From Intoshia linei (lineage: Eukaryota > Orthonectida > Rhopaluridae): a DNA stretch of 64,000 nucleotides. The DNA is taken from the NCBI GenBank assembly GCA_001642005.1, contig LWCA01000027.1:1-64000 (forward strand), in the 5' to 3' direction. This document shows positions 10,701 to 22,810 of this stretch, in pieces. The notes below the pieces were generated by a model, which saw only the letters and a program-made list of their open reading frames with translations, searched no databases and was not told the DNA's origin. Each line of letters begins with the position of its first letter. Position 1 is the first letter of the stretch. Position numbers and translations under genes: made by a program.

Positions 10701-13700
10701 TCATAATTTATATAACTACTATTCATAAAAAATGTTTCTTATTTAAATGTAATACTTTGATTTTAGTGTTCCAAACTGGAATGGTGGGCTATATTGAGTC
10801 GTTAACGGATCCATCATACAAAAATCAAATACTGGTCATGACATACCCGCTGATTGGAAATTACGGAGTTCCAGAAGAAGATTATGATGAAAATGGAATT
10901 GTTAAAGTTTTCGAATCTAATAAAATCCAAGTTGCTGGTGTGGTAGTAGCTGAGTCATCAGAATCACTTTGCCATTTTTCTGCCAAGAAAACCTTTGTTG
11001 ATTGGCTCGCTTCAAACGACGTCCCCTTATTGACAAGTAAATTAAAATAAAATGTTTTAATTATACGTTTAGATGTTGATACTCGAATTTTAACCAAAAT
11101 AATTAGAGAAAGTAATAATTTACTTGCCAAGGTACCTTTTATTATATTTTTACATTACTACATTTTAATAGATTGTTCCGTTTGGTGAGAACGAATTTAA
11201 ATTGGATTTTTTCGATACAAATTCGATGGACCTGATTTCTTTGGTGACATGTAAAGTAATTTAATTAATTAAAATAGTTTATGATGTTTTTTCAACCTAG
11301 GATTTTTTCTACCATAAGCGATCATCGTCTCTCGTTCCTTTTACTTTGCTCACTTTCGATATACATGTTATATATATTTAGATTTAATTTGAATAGCAGA
11401 TTTTTCATTAAGGTTGATTTTGACGATGATGAGAACGGTTCCAAATTTTCACCACATAAATAATAAATTAATCACATCGACGTCGACGACCCCTACCCCA
11501 TATTTATTCGATTTAAAGGTTGAAAAACTGACTTATTTACATGTTAGTATGCTTTTGATTAAAATTAAATTTTTATAAAATATATATTTTAGGATGAAAA
11601 AACGTATAATTCAGATGCAAATACTAAAATATTAGTTGTAGATTGTGGAATTAAAAATAACGTTTTGCGGATTTTGGCAAAAAATAAAAAGTTTTGCATT
11701 CGTGTGGTTCCTTACAACGATCGAAAGAGTATACGAAATATGGGTAATAAACATTTTTATTGGTATTGTATTGTTACTACATTTGGTATTTTTAGATTAT
11801 GACGGTATAGTTATAAGTAGTGGACCAGGAAACCCTGAAATGTGCATAAATTTGATAGAAGATGTTCAATTTATCATGGAATCGTCAAAAATTGTACCCA
11901 TATTTGGTATTTGCCTGGGTCATCAAATAATGGCTTTGGCGGCAGGTGGAACGACTTACAAGATGAAGTAAATTTTTACAAATTAATTCGAAATATTTTC
12001 AATATTCAATTTAGATACGGTCATCGTGGGCAAAATCAACCCGTTATATTAACAAATACGGTATATTGTAGAGTTTCATGTCAAAATCATGGGTATGTGG
12101 TGGATATAAAATCTTTGAATAAAAAATGGGCTGAATTGTTTATTAATGCTAACGATTTTAGTAATGAAGGAATGTACCACACTGAAAAACCTTACATGAG
12201 GTTAACTTAAATTTACAAATATACAATGAAGTAAAATATATTTTTTAGTGTACAATTTCACCCAGAACACGCTTCTGGACCACGTGATACTGAATTTATA
12301 TTTACAATCTTTTTGGATTCCTGTGATAAGTTAAAAAATAAGGAAGCAAAAAATGACAAGTAAATTATTATAATGTATATTTTACTTCACGTGCAGTATG
12401 ATTTTGTAGGACAAGGCACACTTTGCTATTTTTTATATAAAGTCTCTAGTTTGATTGGGATTTTTCAAAATTATTTAGAGCACTTTTTATTAGTCGAATA
12501 TCCTTACTTATATAAAGTAAAATGGTTAAAAATGTAGGCCTATTTGTTTATTTGTTCCAGTTTATTTACAAAAGTAAGGGAATTTGAGTTTTACAAATTC
12601 TACATTTATGTAACAGTTTTTCCGCAATCATGTTTTATTTCAAATTTTAATTTCTGAATTGAGTCCTTCAAGGTTAAAAAACCCAATTGTCTTTCAAACC
12701 CGTTTTTAAATTCAAATACGCCCTAGAATGATAAAAAATACCCCTTCTAATAAAAAGTTTTAAATTCATCAGTTTTATAATAATTTTCAATTTCAAAATC
12801 TTATTTTATGGCCAAAACCTAAAATTACTCATTTTTGTGAAAATTAAGAAAGTCCTAGAATTTTATACAACATAATTCTGGAATGGTTTTTAAATTCATA
12901 AGCATTATCATACATGGTAACTTCAAAAAAGGTAATTTTCACGGTCAAAAACTCAGATTGCGCTTTTTTTAAAAATGAACACAGCCCTAGAATTTAAAAA
13001 AATTACGTATAATACAATTATATCCAGTTAACACACATAAAAATTTTAATTATAAATAAAAGTTACGCCTTCATGGTTAAAAAAGTACTTTAGTATTTAT
13101 TTTTTTAATATAATTTTATTAACAACAAAAAAATTTGAAATAATTAACAGTCGTACAATTAAAAAAAAAAAATTATTCAGAGACACATTATTCAAGTTGA
13201 TATAAATACAAAATTTCAACCCCAGAAATCTATGCATTCCCGGTAAAAACTAATTTTTAATATATTATCAACCAATATTTTTCAAATGTTGGATTAACAT
13301 TAAAAATGAAAAAATAAAATAATCATTCTACAATTTTAAAAAATAATGTGCATTGAACGTCTACAAATTTCCAATAAATGAATATGGGTGGAAATCTATA
13401 TAATTGATTCCTTCGGTTTTTTTCATTGCTACGCAATTTTTTATTTTCAAATAATTTTAGTCTAAAACTACAACTTAGTTATAATAATTTTTATATTTAT
13501 TACAATGCTTTGTAATTTTGGTAAAATTCATCTGAAATGTATATCATCAGTGATGATACATCACAGTTAAAATGACCAAATCTGCATTTACAATTTTATT
13601 TTTTTTGGAATTTAAGCTATTTATAACAATTTTTAGAATTGTACTATTTTTACTTTATTTTAAGGTTATACAGTGTATAATATACACTCTATACTCTATA

Positions 13701-16700
13701 CCAGGGTGTCAATTATGCGTGCCTCGGCTCATTTTTATTAATACACATCATATTTCATTTTATGAATTAAAATTATTATAAATTAATTAAATCTGTTAGT
13801 TTTAACATAATTTTTTGAGTAAAGATTTTTATTGTGCGGCCCAACAAATTGAGTCTGACATTCCTGCTCTATACATTCTGTCAAATAAATAATTTGAAAT
13901 TAATAATAAATCCGTATGAAACGTCTTAGAACAATATGCTAAATTCATTAATATGTTTTTTATTAAAATTTAGAATTAATTTTCATTATTTAATTCAACG
14001 TCATTATATGAAAGAAAACAAATCGGAAGACTCAAACATTACCTTTTCAAGTGAACTGAATGTTGAAAACCCAGAAATAATTATCGATAATTCAATAAAA
14101 TCAGTTTTAGTTTTGGGTTCAGGAGGTTTAATTATAGGGCAGGCGGGTGAATTCGATTACAGTGGTTCACAGGCTTTGCTAGCCTTAAAAGACCTTGGCG
14201 TATACACAATTTTGATTAATCCAAACATTGCAACAGTTCAAACAACCAGCCATATAGCTAATGAAATTTACAGTCTTCCATTAACAATGGAATATATTGG
14301 AGAGGTATTTGTCCAATTTGTATAATTTTACTTATATAAATGTAGGTTATCAAGGAAAAAAGGCCTGATGGGATTTTAATCAGTTTCGGAGGACAAACGG
14401 CATTGAATTGTGGAATACAACTACAAGAATGTGGAATTTTGGAAAAATATTATGTAAAAATTTTGGGTACGCAATTATCTTCAATTATAAATTCGGAAGA
14501 CCGAACCGTTTTCAGTCAAAAAATGTTGGATATTGGTGAAAACGTTCCAACTTGTAGAACCATCAGTTCTTTTGATAATGCTAAACAAATCGCTAGCGAA
14601 TTGGGCTATCCAGTAATGATTAGAAGTGATTATACTCTTGGAGGATTAGGTTCTGGGTTCGCGTATAACGTGGAGGAACTATGTTCGCAAGCAAATATTG
14701 CTTTACAGTATTCTGATAAAATTCAAATTGTAAAATCTTTAATTGGTTGGAGAGAAATTGAATACGAAGTTATTCGGGATGTATTTGGTAATTGTGTGGT
14801 AATATGTAATATGGAAAACTTTGATCCAGTCGGAGTTCACACTGGAGAATCGGTAGTGGTTGCGCCAAGTCAAACCATCACAAGTGAAGAATATCATACT
14901 TTACGAGAAACTTCGATAAAAATTGCTAATTACATGTCAATTGTTGGAGAGTGTAATGTTCAATATGCGATGGATCCAAATTCGGCGAAATACTATGTTA
15001 TTGAAATGAATGCCAGATTATCTCGTAGTTCCGCTCTAGCGAGTAAAGCTACTGGTTACCCTATAGCCTACATTGCAGCAGTTTTATCGTTAAATGCATC
15101 TTTACCTAGTATAAGAAATAAGCTCACGCTCAACAAAACAACCGCCAATTTTGAACCTAGTTTGGATTATTGTGTTGTTAAATTACCCAGATGGGACATG
15201 GACAAGTTTTCTAGAGTTTCGTACAATATTGGCACGGTAATGAAAAGTGTAGGAGAGGTTATGGCTATTGATAGATCATTTGAATCAGCATTTCAAAAGG
15301 CAATTAGAATGTGTGATACTAATATTTTAGGTTTCGATCCACTATATTTCAAACTAGAAAACGATCAGGATTTACAAATTCCTAGTAGTGTGCGTATATT
15401 TTACATTGCTTCGGCTTTTTATTGCGGCTATACTGTAGACAAGGTGCATTTATTGACAAACATTAACAAGTGGTTTTTGGAAAAACTTTTGGGTATAATT
15501 AATCATTACAAAGTTTTGGAAAAACTTGGATGTGTAGAGAATCCTTCGCTGTTAATAAAATCTAAATTATTAGGATTTTCGGACCGATTTATAGCGCGAA
15601 TTATAAAAAATAATGAAGCGACCATTCAAATGACTCGAATAAATTTAAATATCTTCCCTGTGGTACGTAAAATCGACACGGTGGCAGGCGAATGGCCGGC
15701 ACCATCTAATTATTTGTATCTTACTTACTGCTATTCTGTAGCTCTCGATCTAAACAAGTCTGTTAGTGACACAATTTGTGACAATGAAAATGATATTCAT
15801 GATGTTAATTTTGATACAGACGTCGAAAGCATTTTGGTCTTGGGTTCAGGTGTTTATAGAATCGGTAGTAGTGTCGAATTTGACTGGTGCGCGGTTTCAT
15901 GTGTCAACAAACTACGGCAGATGAAGTTTAAAACAATTATGATTAACTATAACCCCGAGACAGTTTCAACCGATTACAATATTTGTGATAGACTCTATTT
16001 CGAGGAAGTTTCTTTTGAAACTGTGTGTGAAGTGTATCGTTTAGAAAACCCTAACGGTATAATAATAAGTATGGGAGGACAATTGCCAAACAATATAGCT
16101 GTTGACTTGTTTAGAAAAGGTCTGCATATATTGGGAACATCAGTAGATAGCATTGACATAGCAGAAAATAGATTCATGTTTTCCCGTATGCTTGATGAAA
16201 TTGGAATAAAACAACCTCAATGGAAAGAATTGACTAGTATCGAATCAATCAAGGAATTTGCCACTAACGTTGGGTATCCAGTTTTGGTTAGACCATCCTA
16301 TGTCCTCAGTGGCGCAGCTATGAATGTCGTGCATTGTGAAGATGATATTGATAATTTTTTGCATGTTGCAACCAAATTATCTCCTCGACACCCGGTAGTC
16401 ATATCAAAGTATTTTCAAGACGCCAAAGAGATTGATATTGACGTGGTGGCTCTATCTGGCAAAATTTTGTCGTATGCTATATCGGAACACATTGAACAGG
16501 CTGGCATTCATTCCGGCGATGCAAGTTTTGTAACCCCACCTCAAAGATTAAATAAATTGACCCTTGAAAACATTAAAGAAATAACTGACAAAATTGTCAA
16601 GAAATTTAATATATGCGGTCCATTCAACATGCAACTGATAGCTAAAAACAATCAATTGTATGTTATTGAATGTAATTTACGTGCCTCTCGGTCTTTTCCA

Positions 16701-19700
16701 TTTATATCAAAAGTGTATAATAATGATTTTGTTTCATTGGCCACGGAAGCCATAGTCTATCCTTTGCGACACAAGAAGGAGGAACCAAAAAAACAGAACC
16801 TGGACAATTGGCAAAGAGTTGGAATCAAAGTTCCAGTTTTTTCTTATGCTAGACTTACGGGATCTGATATATTTAAAGGCGTTGAAATGAATAGTACTGG
16901 AGAAGTTGCCACCTTCTCTGATGATGTTCATAAAGCCTATTTGAAATCTTTATTGGCTGCAGGAATTCATTTACCAAAGAAAAACATTTTTGTATCTATC
17001 GGGTCTTATAAAAATAAAATAAAATTAATCAATTCCATGAAAAGGTTCAAAAAACTGGGTTTCAAGTTGCATGCAAGTTTCGGAACAGCTGATTTTTACA
17101 TACAGAATAATATTGACATGAAATCAATAGAATGGCCGCATTGTCCACATAAAACTATAAATAAATCTGGAGAAATATATACCAATACAATGGACATTTT
17201 AAAATTGATTAACGAAAATAATATAGACTTTATTCTAAATATACCAACTCGTGACGGGTCCCACAGAGCTTCTTCATTCTTACTTACACCTGGCTATAAA
17301 ATGAGACAATTGGCTATTGAAAGACATATTCCAGTTTTTACGGATGTTAGAAATATACAAATGCTATCGAAATCCCTTTATATGCTCAACAACGAATTGA
17401 TACCTTCTATTTCATCGATTGACATGATACATAGTACCACTGTTGTACAACTTCCTGGATTAATTGACATTCACGTGCACGTTAGGGAACCTGGTGGAAC
17501 ACACAAAGAGGATTTCACCACTGCTACTGCGTCAGCCATTTGTGGCGGTATCACCACCATACTTGCAATGCCGAATACCATTCCCTCACTCGTGGACGAG
17601 TCTACCCTTATTTTGGTTGAAACGTGCGCTAAAGACAAAGCAATGTGTGATTACGGTCTGTATTTCGGAGCTTCTGAAAAAAACACAAATTTTTTTACTT
17701 CTGAGGCGAGTACAAACGTCATTTCCAATTTAATTGCCATGAAAATGTACCTTAACGATACATATTCGACCTTGAAAATGAACAATATTGCTGATTGGGT
17801 TTCTCATATACAAAATTTACCTCAAGGAATGCCACTATGTGTTCATGCAGAAGGACAAACTATGCCGGCGATTGTTTTAATTGCTCATTTGTATAAAAAA
17901 CCAATTCATATTTGTCACGTTTCGACCAAGGAACAAATAGAACTAATAAAAAAATTAAAACTAGACAATTACAATATAACATGTGAAGTCTGTCCGCATC
18001 ATTTAATTAAACCTCCAAATTGTGATTCGTCTTTTTTATCCGTTAAACCTCCTCTCAATTCAGACGAAGATGTCGTTGCTCTATGGGAAAATTTAGAATA
18101 TATTGATTGTTTTGCCTCAGACCACGCGCCCCATGTTAAAAATGAAAAGGAAAAAATGAAATGCCCTGGATTTCCGGGAATCGAAACAATGTTACCGCTA
18201 CTGTTGACAAAAGTAAACCAATCCAATGGAAAATTCAAACTAGAAGATATTGTAGAAAGAATGTACACAAACCCCAAAAAAATTTTCAATTTACCAGATC
18301 AAAATGACACTTATATCGAAGTGGACATGTCTGAAGAATGGACGATTGATGCAGCCAATTTACAAAGCAAATGTAAATGGACTCCTTACCAGGGAATGCA
18401 TGTTATTGGTAAATTGAAAAAGGTCGTTTTGCGGAAATCTATTGTTTATACTAATGGAAAGTTGTTGGCTACTCAAGGCATGGGCAAACAAATAAAAACT
18501 CTTAAATGTACAAAGAAAACAGATACATATACTGATACACAAGTTAATAAATCCGTTATATCAAACCTTACACCAATTTCGGAGGTGGTTTCAGAAATTA
18601 GAGATGCAGAAACTTCTTTAACGGATGATATTCACAATAATCATTTGTCGTATTCTCACTTTTTGACTGTTAAATCGATTGAAAAGAAAACTATGTACGA
18701 CTTGTTCAATTTAGCTGATAAATATAGACTTTCATCGTTTGAAGAATTGAAAAATTTACCAAATTTAAATAAAATGATTCTTGGTCTCATCTTTTTCGAA
18801 TCTAGTACGAGAACCAAAAACTCATTTGCTAGTGCAATGCTTAAATTGGGTGGTTCAGTTCTTAATTATGAAGACGGTGTGTCTTCAAGAAATAAGGGAG
18901 AATCTTATGAAGGTATTGTTCATATTATTACACATTTCTAATTATCGGGTTTTGTTTATTATTATTTTTTGTTCAGGGGTCCTCAAACGTTCAAATTTTA
19001 CTCGGACCGCTTAAATTTTGATTTCCAAGGAATGTTGATGCACTATTATAAATACTTATTACACCGTTTTCCAAATTTCGGTATGTGAAATAATTTTGAA
19101 AATTTTTTTATTAATTAAAAGTCAATTTATTACCGGTTCGCCGTGAAAAAAGTGTTGGAACCTCGATCTTATTATTTACTTATATTACTTTTTTGCGTTA
19201 TTAGTTAAATATCAACTTTTCATAAGGATGGTTAAATAATTAGTGGGCCGTGGGTATGAATTTTATAACCAATGTTCTATTTTGGAATGTTGAGATTTGA
19301 ATTCTTTTTTGTATGGAAGAAAAATTAAAAATTTTCATACTTTGGTCCGGTTAATTATAAAATGTATTACTTTTAGAATAAAATATCGCAATATAGCGGA
19401 TTGGCGAATTTTAGAGAAAACTGCATTTTAAATTATTTTTTAGATACCTTTAATACTATGAAATGTTATTGTGATATATTGGTTGTAAGGCACCCTACCA
19501 AAGGATTCTTGTCAAAAATATCAAAAAATTGCAATACTCCGATAATTAATGCTGGAGATGGAATTGGAGAACATCCAACACAGGCTTTAATTGACATTTT
19601 TACTATAAGACATGAAATTGGAACTTTGAATGGATTAATAGTATGTATTTGTTATTCATTAAAGATTATGAATAATATTAGTACATGTTCTCAAATTTAC

Positions 19701-21757
19701 AGTTTTTTGAAAATGGTTTATAGTTAATGTTTGAATAAGTAATGGAGAGTAATTTTACTTGAAACAGGGCGAAAATTTTTTTATCAGGAGTAAACATTTA
19801 ATACTAACATACTAATATATTTATTATAACAAATGCCCAAATTAACATATTGGATTTAATTAAGTATAAATCACATGTTCACTGAATATTATTTAGTTAT
19901 ACTATTTTAGATGTTGTATAAAATCACCATTCTTACTTATATATGTTTTGTTTGTCTGTGTTATCGTTTATTTCAATAATAATAATTAATTAATAATTTT
20001 CTATAACTACTAGTCTTAGAATTTTATAAAGTCCACATTTCAATTACAGTTTTTTTGGGACGTATAATAAGATAAATTTCAACCTCCCAAACTCACATCT
20101 TACGGGTCAAACCCTGTTGTCTCTCTTTTTGAAGAGCAAACGAGTTGGAGAATTTAAAAAAATATAACCCAATTGTCCCTCTTTTTAAAAATCAAACGAG
20201 TTGGAGAATTTAAAAAAATATATGGGCTGATACGGATTTTAACATCATAAACATTATCATAAAATTAAAAAAATATCTTCAGGGCCAAAACCCCAAATTA
20301 CCCTTCTTTTTTTAATTGGAAACTGCCCTAGAATTTAAAAAAATTTACAGGTGGTAGTTGTATCCTGTTAACACACACAAAAATTTTCAATCTGAATAAG
20401 TGACGCCTTCACGGTCAAAAAAGTAATTTAGTATTTATATTTTTTTTTTCCGATATATTTTATCAAAACAATTATTATTATTTGATACAGAATTTTTCCT
20501 AACGCTTTTCAAAATTGTATCTATGAGTTAAGGCTAATGATATAGTAGTTTTCTTCAATTTTTGGGGAAGGTTTCTCTAAAATATTAGTTTAATTATTTT
20601 TTGATGTTTTATTTAAGAATATCCAAATTTTTAATTAAATTGAAGTGTCAAATGTTACTGACACTCATACTAAATATATGTAATAACCTGTGATAAAAAA
20701 CCTTTTTTTGAGTAAACAAAAAATAGCCCACAGGTGAAAGATGAAAAATTTTGTGTATGTGACAAATATCTATAAGAAAATATTTGAAATCAAAAAAAAA
20801 CCAGTCTTTTTCCCTAATTGTCATTTAAAAAATGAAAATACAGTCAAAATTCATACTATATTTAAAATTGAAGCTTATTAAATTTCACAATTCGTATTTA
20901 ATTTTTTTTTATCAGATAAAAGTTTAAACTTTAAAATAAAGTAAAAAAATAAGAATATAAATAAATAATTTTACAATAGGTAATTCTTTAGTTTAATCTT
21001 ATGTAAAGGTTATTGTAAATATCTAATCAAAATTCCCAAAATTTGAAATGATTTATTTTTTTATTGGACATTATAGACACCCTTTCCGAAAATTGATTCG
21101 TGCAAGGGCTTAAATCAAAACAGATAAAATTATTTTTGATTAGAACTTTGTTATTATAATATAATTTTATGTAATAACATAATTTAGATTACATTAATGG
21201 GAGATTTAGCAAATGGACGAACTATTCATTCACTAATTAAACTTCTTTGTAACCACCGAATCACCTTGAGATATGTTTATAATGATGGGTTTGGTATTTC
21301 GGGAGAATTGTGGAATTATGTAAACAAGAGAAATATAGAACAGGTACCAATAAAAATATTTTTAGATTGTATATATTTATTCATTTAGAAACGTTTTAGA
21401 ACAGTAGAAGAAGCTATCGTCGATTGCGATGTACTTTACTGTACACGAATTCAAAAAGAAAGGTTTTCTGCGAATGAAACTAAAACACGGGTTTATTACG
21501 AAAGCAGTGATTTTGAAGTTTTAATAGTTAAAAAAATAATAATACTTTATTAGATGGAACCAAAATTTGTTGTTACCCCTACAGTAATGTATATGGCTAA
21601 AACGAAAATGATTGTGATGCACCCTCTACCAAGATGTGATGAGATTGACAAACGTATAGACAATGATCCTAGAGCAGCTTACTTCAGACAGGTCGAATAC
21701 GGTCTTTATGTGCGTATGGCTCTTCTCGTATATATACTAGCCTCTGATGTACAATAA
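7740..21757 (+). CDS. CAD: CAD: carbamoyl-phosphate synthetase 2 / aspartate transcarbamylase / dihydroorotase
   Basis: Exons: 7740-7827, 10767-11036, 11073-11131, 11172-11255, 11593-11743, 11796-11967, 12015-12200, 12249-12359, 13974-14304, 14346-18912, 19444-19640, 21188-21343, 21389-21490, 21554-21757. This gives 6678 nt, 2225 aa, the length of human CAD. Glutaminase (aa ~1-373) has the FGICLGHQ nucleophile Cys and FHPEH. The two ATP-grasp halves of the synthetase start near aa 414 and 978. The regulatory MGS-like domain is aa ~1360-1500. Dihydroorotase (~1510-1860) keeps HVHVREPG, the Lys in [13 protein letters not shown] and ASDHAPH. Transcarbamylase (~1900-2225) keeps [18 protein letters not shown] and HPLPR. 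All sites look active. It makes dihydroorotate from glutamine, bicarbonate and aspartate, in the cytosol. The last intron could instead start at 21520, but the longer intron (21491-21553) restores the family spacing before FVVTP. Confidence 0.97.
8270..8711. mobile_element. Probable old hAT-type non-autonomous element
   Basis: Left end ATGGTTCTCAAAC and right end GGTTGAGAATCCCTG are imperfect inverted repeats of the CAGTGGTTCTCAA type. The flanking 8-mers match at only about 5 of 8 positions, so the target duplication has decayed or the ends are misplaced. Inside is a short GCACCAC/GTGGTGC palindrome at about 8450. Confidence 0.45.
8998..9171 (+). repeat. Dispersed repeat R1, copy 2
   Basis: Shares CTTGACTGTTATGTACTTCG, the AGCTCTGCC block and the TTTAAAGGAGTGGTTCCCA end with the copy at 46311-46485. 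The GTACTTCGTAC core is a small hairpin. Lies in CAD intron 1. Confidence 0.75.
10120..10420 (+). repeat. Dispersed repeat R2, copy in CAD intron 1
   Basis: Matches 60000-60400 block by block: GGGGTTGAAATTTTGTATTT, a TTTCGGAAAAAAA block, ACTAAAATGCTTTTTTGAC and a GTGG(T)TTTGG block. R2 usually lies downstream of an R1 head, so the two may be parts of one larger non-autonomous element. Confidence 0.7.
12360..13973. repeat. CAD intron 8 (1.6 kb): inverted R2 copy and a hAT element
   Basis: From about 12560 to 13450 the sequence is the reverse complement of R2 (AACACACATAAAAATTTTAA, TTACGCCTTCATGGTTAAAA, TTGATATAAATACAAAATTT). It ends in a hAT element at 13702-13866. No exon is needed here: the flanking exons join in phase (AA | A ATT). 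Confidence 0.65.
13702..13866. mobile_element. hAT-type MITE with perfect 8-bp target duplication
   Basis: A 165-bp element beginning CAGGGTGTCAATT and ending GACATTCCTG. It is flanked on both sides by CTCTATAC (13694-13701 and 13867-13874). An 8-bp duplication and CAG..CTG ends are typical of hAT elements. It is non-coding and sits in CAD intron 8. Confidence 0.85.
18913..19443. other. CAD intron 10 with a possible hAT element
   Basis: This intron interrupts the transcarbamylase domain after the NKGES motif. A candidate element spans about 18974-19165, from CAGGGGTCCTCAAACGTT to GTTGGAACCTCG. The flanking 8-mers are only about 5/8 alike, so this copy is old or misjudged. Confidence 0.5.
19641..21187. 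repeat. CAD intron 11 (1.5 kb): inverted R2 copy with a 55-bp duplication
   Basis: About 20000-20460 is a reverse-complement R2 copy with the same outer end (TAAAATTCTA.GACTA) as the one at 60600. Within it, a block starting CAAACGAGTTGGAGAATTT occurs at about 20138 and again at 20193, a 55-bp tandem duplication. The remaining sequence is AT-rich and unrecognised. Confidence 0.65.
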
Positions 21758-22577
21758 GAAATTTATTGAATTTAGTATTTACAACGAATTGTTACTTTTG
21801 TACTAAATATATCAGATTTATATTTACATTTTTTACCTTTAATTCTTTGCATTTCTTTGTAATTATTGTTAGATCGGATCGTGTCTCTTCCAATTTATTT
21901 TTGGATGTTTTCAATAGTAAGCACTAATGTTAATAACAATATAAGTACAAAATTCCAAATATATGAAAAACCAAAAAAATTAAATAGGGTTTATGTTTCC
22001 TATTTGAATCTGTTCAAAAAATAAGTGATACCAAGCGATGTATATTGTTATTCAACAAAAATGCCTCCATGTCGCCATTTAGATTTTTTAAAGATTTTAA
22101 ACAATTTAATTGATTTTCTCTAGAATATTTTTTTAATAAAATACAAAATATGCAATTAAACCAGCGGTTATCATTTTAACCAAAATTTAGTAAATTTAGA
22201 TGCTGTTACCCTTTATTAAAATTCAACTCGGATTGATAAAAACTGTCTTTAATGACCAGTAAAGAGACTATTCTCTCACTAGTCAGTTAATATTGGGATT
22301 GACTTAATTTTCCCAAAATAGGCATGTGGTAAGTTTATACAACATAATTTCCATACCTTGGTCCCATTTGTTTATAGAACTAACTTTACCAAAAAAAGTA
22401 GGGATATAGAGGATTGGAGAGCTACAAACTGGTTTACTGTAGATTACAATGTACAGAGAAACTACCACAAAATTAAATGTAATTTTTTAAAGTTAATTTT
22501 GAAAATATTATATCAATTAAAAAACTCGACCAATTTTTAACCACAGATTTACTTTTGCATGCGAATTTGTACAAAAT
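21758..22577. other. Intergenic stretch downstream of CAD with a weak exon candidate
   Basis: Mostly AT-rich. A consensus donor (GTAAGT after 22328) and acceptor (before 22376) bracket an open stretch encoding RDIEDWRATNWFTVDYN, with a further donor at about 22480. The junction codons create a stop in the only open frame, and I recognise no family. I therefore do not annotate a gene. Confidence 0.35.
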
Positions 22578-22739
22578 TTACTGTATGCGATCAATATAAT
22601 CTTTGTTTTTCAATAAAACATCAAAAAAGGTATTTAGTAGTGTTACACCCGTATCCGTGGAAGTATTCTGGGAAATGCAAGTATCGAATTTATCACTAGA
22701 TTCCGTAATATCAGTAGAGCTTTCTTTAGTTTCTTTCAT
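22578..22739 (-). CDS. Hypothetical 53-aa acidic protein
   Basis: An uninterrupted ATG-to-stop frame on the minus strand encodes 53 aa, beginning MKETKESSTDITESS and ending KNKDYIDRIQ. The first half is rich in Ser, Thr, Asp and Glu; the last part could form an amphipathic helix (TFFDVLLKNKDYIDRI). Its ATG is 71 bp from the MTG1 start, in divergent orientation. I do not recognise a family. Position next to a gene start and a non-random composition argue for a real small gene, but a frame this short can occur by chance. Confidence 0.35.
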   Translation of the reverse strand: MKETKESSTDITESSDKFDTCISQNTSTDTGVTLLNTFFDVLLKNKDYIDRIQ

Positions 22740-22810
22740 ATTTTTTTGAATCCTTGCGAGTTACAAGTTCAAATACAAACACTAGTAAATAAATTTGAAT
22801 TGAAATTAAA

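Larger units (their letters stand above)
7828..10766. other. CAD intron 1 (2.9 kb), repeats only
   Basis: Splits the codon after the first 29 residues of CAD. It contains a possible hAT element (8270-8711), an R1 copy (8998-9171), an AAATAAAAT-type simple repeat at about 9676-9722 and part of an R2 copy (10120-10420). The minus-strand open frame 9468-9671 has no family resemblance. Confidence 0.6.

Noticed and set aside
11281-11463. Possible extra CAD exon between 11256 and 11592
   Set aside because: Direct joining of 11255 to 11593 is in phase and gives the family length. Adding the stretch introduces a stop.
21491-21553. CAD exon extension to 21519 followed by a 34-nt intron
   Set aside because: It would add nine residues in the transcarbamylase domain, where family spacing is constant. 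The 63-nt intron restores the exact spacing.
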